DNA of 64,000 bases from Notamacropus eugenii (Eukaryota; Chordata; Mammalia; Diprotodontia; Macropodidae): contig NC_092875.1 in assembly GCF_028372415.1 (NCBI RefSeq), forward strand, positions 33,188,817 through 33,252,816, written 5' to 3'. The notes under the pieces were generated by a model. It saw only the letters and a program-made list of their open reading frames with translations. It ran no database searches and was not told the origin of the DNA. Below are positions 20,716 to 34,600 of this stretch, piece by piece. Numbering within the stretch: the first letter of the stretch is position 1; each line of letters opens with the position of its first letter. The position numbers were made by a program, and so were the translations under genes.

Positions 20716-23700
20716 CTATGGGTCCCATTCAAGAGATTCTATCTTAGTTCTAGCTAGCTCTACATGTATGGGTTATCCACAACCCATTTCCTGTACCAAA
20801 CTAATTCTCTACCCCACTCCTGGCTCTCAGTTTCCCCATCTAAAAAAATCAAGGGGTGAGACTAGATGAAATTGGAGGTCCCTTTCAGCCCCAAATACAT
20901 GACCCTGAGATCCCCAATATATCTCGCTGGTACATCCTTCCATTGCCTTATTAATAGAGAACTGTATCTCTGCCCCTTGTCCCTTGGGTGCTAAAGAACT
21001 CAGGATTCTGTCTAGTCAGACAGGGGGAATGGGTAGGGGTGGAGACAGTTATAATTTATCCACTGTTGTGAGGATAAAAATGTCAGGATATTTTAAAGCA
21101 ATCAGCACAGTGCCTAGCATAAAGTAGGCACTTAATAAAAGCTTGTTCCCTTTCTCCTTCCTTTAGGGATCCAGAACTTAACACAAAGTTCCTCTTATTT
21201 TAACTTGATGGATGAATAAAGGGAGTGAATACCATACAAGGAGAGGAGGGAAAGATGAGGTTAGAACCTGGGTTTCTGGAGTTGCTGAGCCAGGAAATTC
21301 TTGATGCTCTCATTCTCAGGGTCATAGTTGACCTTCCAGTGGATACAGAGGTTCTTGTAATTCTGGACCAGTTCCAGGACTGTCCTGAAGCCTTCAGCCA
21401 TGTTGAACTGGGCTGTACCATTCCCCTGTTCCCAGGCATAGATGGTCAAGAGTTCTAGTGCATACTGTGGGGGGAGTGCCCCTCTCCCTTTGGGAACTCT
21501 CATGCACTGGTGGGAGAAAAGAGAAAGGGCAATGGGCAAAAAAAGTCACTGCCTTCCCCACTCCCCCACCCCTCAGGAGGATCAGGAGATGGTTTGGATT
21601 GTTGGTAGACCAGCTGGTTGGAAAGAGCTTGGGATTTGGAGTCAGAAGACCTAGGTCTGAATCCTCCTACTACTTGTTATATCCGAGTGACCTTGGGCAA
21701 GACATTCATCTTTGTGGGGCCACAGTTCCCTGCTTGATGAAATGAAGGAGTAGGACAAGGTGATCTCCAAGGTCATTGTGAATTACAAGTCTTGGGTGAC
21801 TGTGATTAAGTGGGTGACTGTGATTAAGGAAGAAAATTATCTGGGGAAAGGCAGACATGTAACTCCACAGTCAGTAGGTGTTATCCAGGAAGCTGGACCA
21901 CAGCTGCTCCCAGCTTCTGAGAAGCCACTCAATTCCTGGTCGTGCCTTCCCTTTCACTAGACCTTAGAACAGGAAATGTCAGGTGTGGAAAGGATCTTAT
22001 GATATAGAATACCAGTGCTGGGAGGGGTCTTGGAACAGGGAATGTCAGGTCTGGGAGGGGCCTTGGAACAGGGAATATCAGGGCTGGGAGGGGGTCTTAG
22101 AACATGGAATGTCTGATTTGGAACATCAAATTTCAGAGTTGGAAGCAAATATATACCATAGAAAGTACCAATTGGGAGAGACCTTGGAACCCACCTACAA
22201 GAGAGCCTTTGGATGCTCAGCCCTGAAGAAAGGAGAGGCTGCCCATTGGGCTTTACCTGCTTGTACCAGTGTTTTACCAGGCGGATCAGACTCTTCAGCT
22301 TGGTGGGACGAGAGATAACAAAATCCCGCTGCAGTTCTGTGAAGCAGGAGGAGAATTCACCTCCATTATTGTAGCTGTTAATTAGATCAACGTAGACTTG
22401 GGGCTTGGGTTTTGTGCCTGAGTCCAACTGGCCTAAAATGAGGCAGAAAAGAAACATACCATGGTTACCAGTGTATTAAGCTCACCACTGTGTAAGGTAC
22501 AAGTTGTGGACTTTCATGGAAACTCTTGTGTGAGATACCAGCAAAACTGAAGGTTAATTCATCTTGAAAACTTGAGGTCTCACAGTTTGGTGAGTTTTGT
22601 ATATGCTCTTTTACAACATCTAGGTTCTGACCTAAGGGATCATTCATCAGTACATCAAGGACAGTTAGAAGATCATGGAGCCACAGAGTTAGAGTTGGAA
22701 GGAATCTCATGGGGCATTGAATCCAACTCCTTCACTTGCTGATGAGTGAAGCAGAGGAGCCCTCTAAAGAGGTAAAAGACCTGGGTCCTTGGTCCAGCTC
22801 TACCACTAACTCTCTGTGATCTTAGGCATCTAAACCAATGCTTAGCATCATAACTGGCATGCAGATGCTTAATCAATGCTACTTGACTACCTAGTTGACT
22901 GATCTATGAGCCCTTCTAGTCCTCACATTCTCCATTATCTCAATCAATTTAGCTTCATATATATTTTTAAAATAAAGGGAGAGGTGACATCTTTCTTTAA
23001 AAGAAAGGAAACAGCTTAGGAAGGTAAAAGGAAGGAAGAAAGGAAAGAAGGAAGGGAAGAAAAGGAAGAAAGAAGGAAGGACAGAGCTAAACAAAGTAGG
23101 AGGGGAAAGGAAGGAGGTAAGGAAGGAAGGAAAGAAGAAAATGTATCAGGTTTTATATCCTGCGAAGAAAGATAGAAAAGAAGAAAAGGAGAAAAAGAAA
23201 GAGAGAGAAGGATAGTAAGAGTGAAAGGGGGAAGGAAAGGGAGAAGGAAAATAGAGATAATAATTATAGCTAACACTAATATTGAAATAGTGCTTTGATC
23301 ATTGGAAAAAGTAGATGATGCCACACAGGAAATGTCTTGTGATTGGCTGAAAGAAGTAGATATACCTCTGGGTCTATGCAGAACGCAGGAAGTCAGTTTA
23401 GAATTATACATTTCAGCAGTAAAGCAATCAAATGAAAGAGGAATTTAGACTGAGGATTGCCTTGAGAAAGCAGACCCTTGCGCTTGTACCAGAGGGCATC
23501 CAAGAGAAGGAGGAGTGATCCTAGTTAACTAGAGGGTTACATTCTCCATCTTCTCCTTCTCCTTCCCCTTCCCTTTCTGAATCAACCATACTGTCGGAGA
23601 TACTGGACCAGTAACTGAAAGTAGAGGACATAGTGAGGACAAACATGGTTGCAGATATAAGTCAGTAAGGCAATAAACATTTATTCAGTGTCCATGATGT

Positions 23701-25621
23701 GCCAGGCACGTACTAAGCTATAAAAAGAGGCAAAAGATAGACCCTGCCTGCAAGGAGCTTACAATCTAATGGGGGAGACAACATGGAAATAAATGTATAC
23801 TAAGCAAGCTATAGACAGGATAAACAGAAAATAATCAACAGAAGGGAAACACTGAAATTAAGGGGGTGGTTGGGGAAGGCTTCCTGCAGAAGATGAGATT
23901 TTAATTGGGACTTGAAGGAAGTCAGCAAGCAAAGATGAGGAGGGAGAACTTACCAGACGTGGTGGACAGTCAGAGAGAAGGAGTGTCTTGTTCAAGGAAC
24001 AGCAAGGAGGCTGGTGTACCGGCTCAAAGGGTATATGTCAAGGAGGAAGGTATAAGAAGATTGGAAAGGTAGGAGGGGGCTAGGTCATAAAGGATTTTGA
24101 ATGCCAAACAGATTTTGTATTTGTGTCTGAAGGCAATAGGGAGCCATTGGAGTTTATTGGGTTTGGGTGTGGAGTGTGGTGGTGGTGACATAGTTAGACC
24201 ACCTTTAGGAAAATCACTTTGGTGGCTGAATGGAGGATGGATTGGAGTGAGGAGGGATTTGAGGCAGACAGACCAACCAGCAGGCTATTGTAATAGTCTG
24301 GACGTGAAGTGACGACCAAGCTAATGGCAATATCAGAAGAGAGAACGATATATATTGAAAAGATGTTGCAAAGGTAAAATCGACAGGCCTTGGCAACCAT
24401 TGGCTGTGGGGGGGTAAGACATAGTGAAGAGTCAAGGATCATATATAGATTTTGAGCCTGAGGCTCTTGGAGGATGCTGCTGCCCTCTATAGGATTAGGG
24501 AATATGGAGTGGGAAAGGGTTTTGGGAAACACATAACGAGTTCTGTTTTAGACATGTTGAGTTTAAGATGTCTCTTGGATATCCTATTTGAGATGTCTGA
24601 AAGGCAGTTGGAGATTCAAGATCAGAGGTGAGCAGAGAGGTTAGAGAAAGATAGGGAGATTGGAAAGCCATCTACCTAGAACTGGCAATTAAATCCATGG
24701 GAGTTAAAGAGATCAACAAGTGAAATAATATAGAGGAAGAAGAGAAGAGGATCCTGGACAGAACCCTGTGGGACATATATGAAAAGAGGGCATGATCTGA
24801 AGGAGGATTGAGCAAAGGAGACAGAGAAGAAGCAGGAGAAGGAGAACCAGGAGAGACGGTGTCCTGAAAACCTAGAGAGAAGACAGGATCAAGGAGGAGA
24901 GAGGGATCAAGGGGCTCAAAGGCTACAGAGAGGGCAAAGAAATGTGGATGGAGAAAAGGTCATTGGATTTGGCAACTAAGAGATCATTGGTAACACTAGA
25001 GAGAGCAGTGTCAGTGAAATAATGAGAACACAGAAAGATACAGAGGATACAGGAGAATAATCATCTGTAGAGGGAAGGAGTTTCAGGGTGTATGATCCCC
25101 TCACATCAGAGAAAATGAGAGCTTGTGGACCCAAGACATATACTGATTCTCAAAGCCCAGTCAAGAACTACACCTAGAGGGAACTAAATGACCCTTCCTC
25201 AAAGGATGAAAAGGACTCCCAATGCCAGCTCTTGTGAGGTATCACTTTGTCACATATATTCCTCATAAGTTATATGTGCCTCATTACCTACATACTTTAA
25301 ATTTGAGCCCACTTTCCTCAGGGACCTTTAATATTCAGTGGGAATATATCCCCAGTTTGAAGAAAATGTTTCATACAAACTTTCCATCCCATACCTTCTC
25401 AGTAAATACCTTTGTTAAAATTGAGTCCATTGGTTGATAATCAGTGAAAACACTACTAGTAAGGGCTTGTGAATAATGGTACTAGAAACGTAGCCTCTCA
25501 GGGTCTTCCCTAGACTCCTGAGAAAGGAATAGTCAGCTGCCCTCTGAGAACCTAATCTGCCAGTGTGAGAGTAGAGAGGTACCGTCTGTTGGTTTGTCTG
25601 TCTTTGTCTCCCCATACCTAT

Positions 25622-25659
<38 letters not shown>

Positions 25660-28600
25660 ACATAGGGTGGTCTTCATGACAACTTTGGTGCTATTACAAT
25701 CTCCATTTTATAGGTGAAAAAACTGAGGCTTAGAGAGGTTGTGACCTTCCCAGGGTCACACACTGCTTCAGGTAGGATTTGAGATATTTCAGCTTTTCTG
25801 ATTCTAAGTCTCCTGCTCCATTAAGATGGTCAGATAGGGAGAAAGGAAAGGAGAGGGAAATGAAAGGAGAAAGACCATAAGAGAAACTGCGGGAAGTGGG
25901 GATAGGGGAGAAGAAAAAAAAATCCCTAGTTGCAATCCCTGGTGTACTTGCGTAATTGGAGAGGTTACCTAATCCTAAATCATAGCAGGTACCAGGGTTT
26001 ATTCAACACCTCGAAATAGATTTGAAAGCAAACAATGAGCAGCTCAGAGCAAACTGGAGACGTGCACTTGGCTTGTTCAGACATCTGGACAGGACAGGGA
26101 TCATCGCTGGATGAAAGAGAGGGTGTTTTTACAGACGTACAGAGCAAGACCGGAGGTTGGGGGAGGGGACCGAGAAAACCTAGCAGTGAGCCCAGCTGTC
26201 TGGGAGAACGAGGGCGGAGAGGAAATCCCTCCCCTCCCTTTGGAAGCAGCTCACCCAGAGCATCGAAGGCAGGAAGTACATCGAAGTCCACGCTGTGGTC
26301 CAGGGTCTTGGACGTCAGCGTGAAGCTGAGCACCCGGGGATTCTCCCACTTGGAGATCTCAAACTTCACATCAAAGTCCTTCTCCCGCCGGCAGGCTTCC
26401 AGTTGCTCTCGGATTTCGGTGATGATTTCTGCCCGGTTGGTCCCTTGGTCCTCGAATCCACGGAAGCAGCTGAGGAACACTACAAGGTCGGCATCGGAAC
26501 GGCCCTTCAGGGCGGTGCCCTTAGCGGAGGAGCCTCCCTGAGGGGGGGAAGGTGTGAGGGAAAGGAAAAGGAAAAGGAAAAGGAAAAGTGTCGGATCAGA
26601 ACTGAGACCAGGGATCGCTGCGCTACAGGCACCATCTGGGCAAAGGACATCCTGACTTGGTGGGGGTGTACACGCACCCCCACAGCGGGGGCCAGAGACT
26701 CTGGGATAATGACCTCCAGGGGCAGAGACCCTGGGACAAAATACAGTGAAGCTGCTCCCCCGCTCTGATGCTGGAAAAGAGATCTTTTATTAGCTTCGTA
26801 ATATCAGCCCTGCGCTGAAGCCGGCTTGCACAGTCTGTGAAAGACGATCGTTAAATATTCGATGAGTATGATTCAGAAATCCATAAACACTGCGAATTAA
26901 GGCTTGATTTATTGTTTTGTTAGTTGTCTAGACAGAAGAAATTGAGGGAGAAAATATTAGTGATGCAGATTAAACATAAAAGTTGGTCATAGTACTTTTT
27001 TCTTCCCATTTTAGGAAGCCCTAGAGGGGGCAGGTGATTTGTCCGAAGTCATTCCACTTTTACTGAAATTAGGATAAACTGAGGTAGGATTCTTAAGTGG
27101 AATTCAATTCTGATGGTCTCACAGACTGGTGGTACAGTTGGAAGGAATGTTGGTGATCACCTTGTAGAGCCCTGGACCTGGAGTTGGATCTGAAGACACT
27201 TACTAGCTATGTGAGCATGGGTAAGGGAGGAATCAACAATTTCTTTGCCTTTAATCTAGAGTCTCTACCTATAAGGGAACAAGGAAACCTAGCTTTGACA
27301 TAGAGCCAGAACTAAGGTAGGTGATCAGGGGTATGTCCCTCACTTCAATGCTGTCCTCTTCAGTTTTCCCAACTGTATGATGGGGGCAATAATACAACCT
27401 ACCTCCTAGAGTTGTTGGGAGGGTCAAATGAGCTATTTATAAAATGCTTTGCAAAGATTAAAGCGATATATAAATGCTAGTTATTATTGTTAAGTATTGA
27501 AACAGAGGCCTCAGACTAGTGTTAGAGCAGGACCTAGAACCCAAATGTCTTAACTCCCAGTCTACTCCTCTTTCTGCCAGGTTGGTGAAATTTGGCTTTC
27601 CTTGGGGGCATCAGCTTTCTCAGAAGACTTGCCTGTAGTCTCACATCTTACTGAGAGCACCTGAGGTTGGAGGAGGACCCTCCAGATGAACCCTGGCCCC
27701 ACACTTACTCACCCTCCCTAAGACTCCCATAGAAAAGAAAGTTTGAAAAGCCAAGGAGGGCAAAACATTAAAAGAAAGAACACTCTAGCCCTTTACTAGG
27801 AGCTGAGGACAACATTATGTCCCTGACATCCTAACACAGACTGAATGTAAATAGTAAATATTAACTGTTTCTCTTTTGGCCAGCAGCCCTGAAGGTCTTC
27901 CCTTCCCGAGTTGATTTTTTTTTTTTATTAAAGGGGCCATCCCTTGGCTCACTTCTTAAAAGATGCCCCTTCACTGAATAGGTATTGCATCATTCAAAGT
28001 GAGAACCTGAAAAGGCCAAAGGCCTTAGCCTAAAAGGGCCAGAGTTTCCCATTGCATCCTAGATCATCTCTAGTCCTGATGAATATCTGGCCTCTGGACC
28101 CAGATGGCTCAGGAGAAGAAAGTGAGGCTGGTGACCTTGCACAGCCCTCCCTCACTCAAATCAAAGTCAACTGCAAGTCATGTCATCATTCCCTAATGTC
28201 ATGGTCCTCTTTGAGAATAAGGGACAAACACAAGGAGCCTAAGTCTTACTCCTCCTAGTTATGAGAATTCTATAAAATATTATGAAGCTTTTGATATTTC
28301 TTTTACTGGATTTTGATATTTCTTTTTTCTTTTTGTATTTATGTTATATATAAAATTATTATGTACTATTATATATTATAAACTATTTATAAATAATATA
28401 TTAATTTCTAAGCTATTCTTGCTGCAACTTTTGGTTAGTTGAAAGCTGGATTAAGGGGAGACATTCCTCAGAAAAGAATCAGAAGTAGAGTTTGAGCTTC
28501 CCAAAGTGATTTGGTCATTGGTGGAAGGATTATTGTGGGAATGACCCTGTAGGCATGTAGATCTCCCCCTCTCAATCAGCACTTTGCCTTCTAATATTCA

Positions 28601-31600
28601 GTCATGTCTGACTCTTCGTGACCCCGTTTGGGGTTTTCTTGGCAGAGATACTGGGATGTTTGCCATTTCTTTCTCCAGCCCATTTTACAGATGAGGAAAC
28701 TGAGGCAAACAGGGTGAAGTGACTAGCCCAGGGTCACACATCTACAAAGGGTCTGAGGCTGGATTTGAACTCAGGTCTTCCTGACAGCAGGCCTAGTACT
28801 CTATCCACTGAGCCACCTAAATGTTTATTTTACCTATAGAGTCTGTTTAACTAGGTTTTTTTCTTTAGGGAATGCATTAGATTTTATTCTGTTGAAGTTC
28901 ATCATTTATGTCATTGAAGGAAGCATGGGATTATGAATCTTTAATTTAAGTTTTCATTTAAACTTTTGTTTATTACTTAAATTTTTAGACCTAAAAAGAA
29001 TATATGAGGTTACAATATATAAAAAATAAATGATTTCTTTGTCCCTCTGATGTAATTTTGTCTATAAAAAGCCTCGTTAAAATCGTAATCTGGGTTCAGC
29101 ATTATTTTTCTACCTCTTGAATTTCTGCTTAAGCATGATAAAACCTAGATTTTTACCTCTACAATTTCTTCATTTGTGGTAGATTTATTTTGGCAGCTGG
29201 AATCCATCACCTGAACTCAAAAAAGGAGATATTTCTCCCTTAACAATCTGAAGAGCCCACCTTTCCTCACTGGTCAAGGAGTGGGAAGGAGGGGTCACTT
29301 TCCAGCCTGCCCTTAGGTCCTTAGGCTGTGGTGCTCTTTCTTTCTTTATAGACTGTAAGAAAGTACCTGATAGGTTACCACTGTTGGCACTTAGGGATTG
29401 CCCTCCTTCTTCAGTCATCTGAGGAGAGTCAAGCTGTTCATTCAGTAGGAGCCTCCTTTCCCCCTTCCCTCATCTTTCACAGGGCTCCTCCCACACCAGG
29501 ATCTACCTCTCTAGCTTCTTTTGTAATGGAGAACAAGGTCTGTCAGTAGCCCTTTAAATTTTCTGCCCAGGGACATAATGCTGATCACCCTGCCTTAGTT
29601 CTGGCTCTGTGTCAAAGCTAGGTTTCCCTATTTGCCATACAGGTATAGATTCTAGATTAAGGAAAAAGAAATCTGCTGACTCCACTCCCATTCTCACATT
29701 AGAAGAAGAGCACTGGGTAAAAGGTAGATCTACCTTCTAATCTGGACAATACAACCACTAGCTGTATGACCATGGGCAAGTAAATAACGCTCTCTGTGCT
29801 TCATTTCTCCTCAGTAAAATGGTGATAATGATCCCTACCCTACCTCCCTGACAAGGCTGACACAATGATCTGATGAGGTAAAGTGAAATGTTTAAAGGGC
29901 TTTATAACAAGATTCCAGACCCTTTGTTGGCTTCCATTTAATCTCTCCTGGTGTTCTGATCCCCAACTAGGTGAACCTTCTTTGACTGAACCTGGTCTGT
30001 CTAGATTTTGAATTTACCTTGGTCCATTTAATTGACAAACATTTACTGGGCAAGTCCTTGCCCTGAGTACTATGAGAAAGATGAAGGTGTGTAATTATAA
30101 TAACAACATTAAAGCCACTATTGAGTTGTGATCCCATAAGACAGGCTCTCCTATTCTGCCAAGCACAAGGGATGTGATAGGGCTTTGCTGGAAAATATTT
30201 ATCAACTGGCTTCCTGAACGCTCCCTTCTACCAAAATTTACCCACAATACTCTTTTCAATTTAACTTGCATTATTAGCATTTTATCCATTACTTTTTTAA
30301 GTCAGGACTTTCAATAAAACAAGCCCTGATGTGTAGTGTTTATCTATTTTCAAAGTGTAAATGCTCACCCTGAAAATTTAACAATTGACTCTCAGAGCTG
30401 GTATGAGCTGACTCCAGCTCGGCCCTGGATGTGTGCCATAAAGAGGGACAGACAGAGGCTGTGAATATACATGGGTTCACAGATCTGTAAAGAACCTCAG
30501 AAATCATTCTAGTTCACTCACATCATTTTATTAAGAAAGAAACTGAGACCCAGGAAGTAAAGTGAAACCAGAGTAGAAAATGTCAGAGGTTGAATTTGAA
30601 CTCTAGTTGTTTGACTGCAGAGCCAGGGAAGGCTTCCTAGAAGGATGGGTAGTGTCTAGTCTGGCAGAGATGAGGTTGGGGTAGGATGTAAGGTACTTCA
30701 GCGGGAGAGGCTGGTATGAATCCCATCTTTTGGGGGCTACTCTCTTCTCCTCCCTTGCCAACCCCCATACCACCCCAGGTGCCATTCAGATCTCCCTGAA
30801 AAGACCTACACCAGCCTCTAGAGAGACATGATCATTAATAACCAATGATTTTGGGAGATCCAGAGTTATCCCTTTTTTCTAAAGTCCTAATTTTAAAAGT
30901 TCAGTCTCTTGAAGGACATTGCTGATAATGACATTGGATTAAGACCCCACCCTGGTAGGGTAGCTATTATGTTCTACTCTGGCTTGGGTGGGGCATAAAT
31001 TCTTTAAATAGATTGCCCAAGGCTGGAGCTGGGTCTGGGTATAGAGATAGTCTCTCTGTCCAAGCATATATAAACTGTGAACTTGCCACCATGAGGGTCT
31101 TTGGTCTAAGAGAGACAGACAAATGACCAGACCATTCTTTTATTGATAACATGTTGGTCTTATTGATAGAATGATTAAATTCTATACCCCTCCTTTGACA
31201 GATTAAGAAACTGAGATCCAGGAAAAAATTTTAAATTAGTGGTCCTAGAACCTAGGACAAATCCCATTAATAAAAGGATTTGTTCTGTGAAGTTTGGATT
31301 CAATCAAAGGAAGCAAACTTGAGGTCCTAGAGGGCCATATGTGGCCTCAAGGTCACAGGTTCCCCACCCCTGGTAGAACACGTAAGGAATTGGTTGGTTG
31401 GTTGGTTGTTGTCCTCTGTTCTTAAAGAGGACCAAAATGATATCACTATGTTAGAGTCAAGTTACAGCGTGTGACTGATCAGATCAAAAGGAGTTCAAAA
31501 TACTCTACTAGAGGTGGGGTACAAATAGTCCTTGAGAACATTTGGGGTGGATTCTCTAAATATGTGCATCTGGGCCAGAACACTGGCAAACACCAAGACT

Positions 31601-34600
31601 GGTTTGATGAAAATGATAGGGAAATTCAGAACCTGCTAATTGAAAAACTGAGAACTTCACAGGGTTTACCAGCAGGATTGTTCATCCATCTCTAGGAAGG
31701 CAGCATTTAATTCCATCAAAAGTAAAGCACAAAGTTTATAGATAGTAAATTCCAAAGGGATGATTTGAACCCAGGCCCTCTCTTTTCATTATGCCTTAAG
31801 GTTCTACTCCCAGTGCTTCGTTCTGACTCTAGGCATTATCTTGGGAGCTTTCCATCTCTAGATCAGAGCTGAACTTTATACCTCTTCTGGGACTTGAAGG
31901 TGGCTCTGTGTCTAGACAGGGCACTTGCTACCTTTACTTACCACAGTGTCCTGGTGTTAACTAAGGAAAAATAACTTGATATAGCTGGGGACCAGGGGGA
32001 TGGGGTGGAGGAGGGCAAGAGTGGAGAGACAGGACTGAGAATTCTAGGAAGTCTCCCAGTAAATTAGAAGAGCTGGCAGATCTACTCTTATCCTTGACTC
32101 ATCCCTTCTCACTCACTCTCCTTCTCAGTCACTTCATCTGTCTGCCTCAGTTACTTCATCTATAAAATGGAGATAATATTAGCACCTACCTCCCAGGATT
32201 ATTGTGAGGATGGAATAAGAGAATATTTGTAAAGTGCTTACTTAGCTCAGTGCCTGGAAGACAGCAGGTGCTTAATAAATGCTCCTTCTCTTCCCTCTCT
32301 TCCTCTTCTACCTCCCAGATGAGCTGACCAGGGCCAACTCTATCCCTCATTCCGACTCTAACCCCCTCTGGTTATGGGGAGTGCCTGAGTCTTACTTTGG
32401 GGGCCCTGTTGCGTGTGTGAGTTTAAGTGACTCACCTTGACTACTTTGAGCACTTTAATGGATGAATTGCGGAAGCAGTTTTCTTTCAGAAATGAGCAGA
32501 TGATGTCCACGGCTCTTCTCACCTGGCCCAGGAATTCTCCGTTGGGCTGGAGGAATTTACTGATGAAATTGTCCAGATCCCAGGATGGAGTTTGTTGAAG
32601 CAGAGCTGGCTGAAGGGATCATAGAATTGTAGGTTCAGAGCTAGAAGGGACTGCAGAAGCTGGCCCCTTCATTTTGACAGATGAGAAAGCTGAAGCCCAG
32701 GAAAGTTAATGGATTCACCCAAAGTCAGACAGGTAGAATTTAAACCCAGGGCTTCTGACTTCAGACCCAGGGCTCTTCGAAGTATATCATACTGGCCTGT
32801 GTGGATGTGAAGATTCCCTCGAAAAAAATAAACAAAAAGCAACTGGCACTCAGATATAGCCAGGCAGCTGAGTTAATCTTCCACCACTAAAAAAGCCCTT
32901 ACATCTCCCTTCAGTGTTGACCTGGGATTTAGGTGACCTAGGTCCAAGTTGAGACCCTGGGCCCTTCTGAAGTTCAGTTTTCTCACTTGCAAAATGGCAA
33001 CTGCAATGCTTGGCTTACCCATTCCTCCTTCCCCCTCCCTTTCCCCCCCTTCATTATAACTAATCTCATCAGGATACCAATGTTTGGGGCAGAGAGCACT
33101 GGAGCGTTCCTCAGAGAGGCCCTGCCTCTTACCATCACATCCCACCGCTGCACTGGAGACCTGTCCCCATTCACAAAGCAGGGTTGACCCCCACAAGTTT
33201 CAGCTTCCTGGGCCAGCTTCTCCCAGCTCCCGTGACCCACATTCCAGGTTGGGTCTGCTGGGTCCAAGATCAGGGGCCTGCAGTTTGGAGTAGAGAAAAT
33301 AAATGAAGGGGAAGCCTTCCCTGCAGTGAGACTAAGTAGGTAGGCAGAGGTGAAAGAGTGTGTTCATCCTTTGTTGCTGAAGAAGATCATGCCATCAGAG
33401 AAATGATGACATGATTGCACTTGACTTTGTTTTGAGTGAGGGAGGGCTGTGCAGGTCACCAGCCTCACTTCTCCTCCAGAGCCATCTGAATCCAGTGACC
33501 AGATATTCATCAGGATGACTGGAGATGACCCAGGATGAGGCAATTGGGGTTAAGTGACTTGCCCAAGGTCACACAGCTGGTGAGTGTCAAGTGTCTAAGG
33601 TGAGATTTGAACTCAGGTCCTTCTGACTTCTGCACTGGTGCTCTATCCACTGCACCACCTAGCTGCCCCCTAGGTAGGCAGAGGACAGACTAGAGGGAAG
33701 GAAAAAAAGAAGAATGATAAGGTGGAGGCAGTTGGGGCAATGAAGACTGGAGAAGAAATAGCTTAGGGGCTCCAGAGCATCCCTTGAGAAAGACCTTGAG
33801 AAGGACAGCCCATTGTGGCAGAGGCCAAAGTACTGGATTTGAGATCAAGAAGACCTGAATTAAAATCTTGCCTGAGGAAAGTAGTGTGACCCAGGACAAA
33901 ACCTCTCAGCCTCAATTTCCTTATCTGTAGAATGGGGACAATAGCACCTATTTGACAGGGTTGCTACAAGGATCAAATGAGAGAGCCTATGTAAAGCATT
34001 ATTATTAACTTATTACACTTTTAATAATTCTAATAATTACTATAATTTTAATTAATAAATAATTTTTATTTTAAATTAATTTTAATAATTCAATAATAAG
34101 CATTAATAATTTTAAATTAATTTAATAATAATTTATATTTCTTACTATTATAGTTATTATTGGTTGTTCAGTCAATACCCATCTCCCATGGCTCCAAACA
34201 ACCTTGCTTTCTTTACCACACTGCCTAATTCTGACTCTGGCTTTGCCTTGCCATATAGCTGGGAAGATTCGGGGCTCACTGCCTTCAATTTCAAGGGAGC
34301 AAAGTGGGAAGGCCCAGGAAATGGGAGGTGAGAAGACTAGACCTGGGCTTCTGCAGCTGTTTTTGTAGCCAGTTCCTGATGGTCTTATCCTCAAAGTCAT
34401 AGTTGACTGTCCAGTAGATGCAGAGCTGTTGGTAGTCATGGATCAGGCCCAGGACTGTCAGGAAGCCTTCAGCCATGTGGAATTTGTCCTTCCTTCCTGC
34501 TTGCTCCCAGGCATAGATTGTCAGGAGCTCCAGGGCATAGACTGGAGGTAGACACTTATCTTGTGCCCCTGCCTTGTACCTAGATGTAACCTAATTGAAC

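Larger units (their letters stand above)
22433..26254 (-). other. OAS3 intron 7
   Basis: GGAA-rich tract (23.0 kb), old repeat (23.6-25.0 kb), (GT)n (25.6 kb); the rest is unassigned. Confidence 0.65.
26538..32435 (-). other. OAS3 intron 6 (longest intron)
   Basis: 5.9 kb with SINEs at 28.1 and 28.6 kb, MIR-like pieces near 27.37, 29.75 and 32.1 kb, an AT-rich patch at 28.3-28.4 kb and a SINE piece at 31.4 kb. I searched it for OAS exon signatures and found none. Confidence 0.65.

Noticed and set aside
26035-26768. Plus-strand frames of 157-168 codons
   Set aside because: Antisense shadow of OAS3 exon 7; the minus-strand reading is clearly the conserved OAS sequence.
26538-32435. Hidden middle OAS3 unit
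   Set aside because: I looked for reverse complements of PADPT, KHWY and P-loop codons in the interval and saw none.
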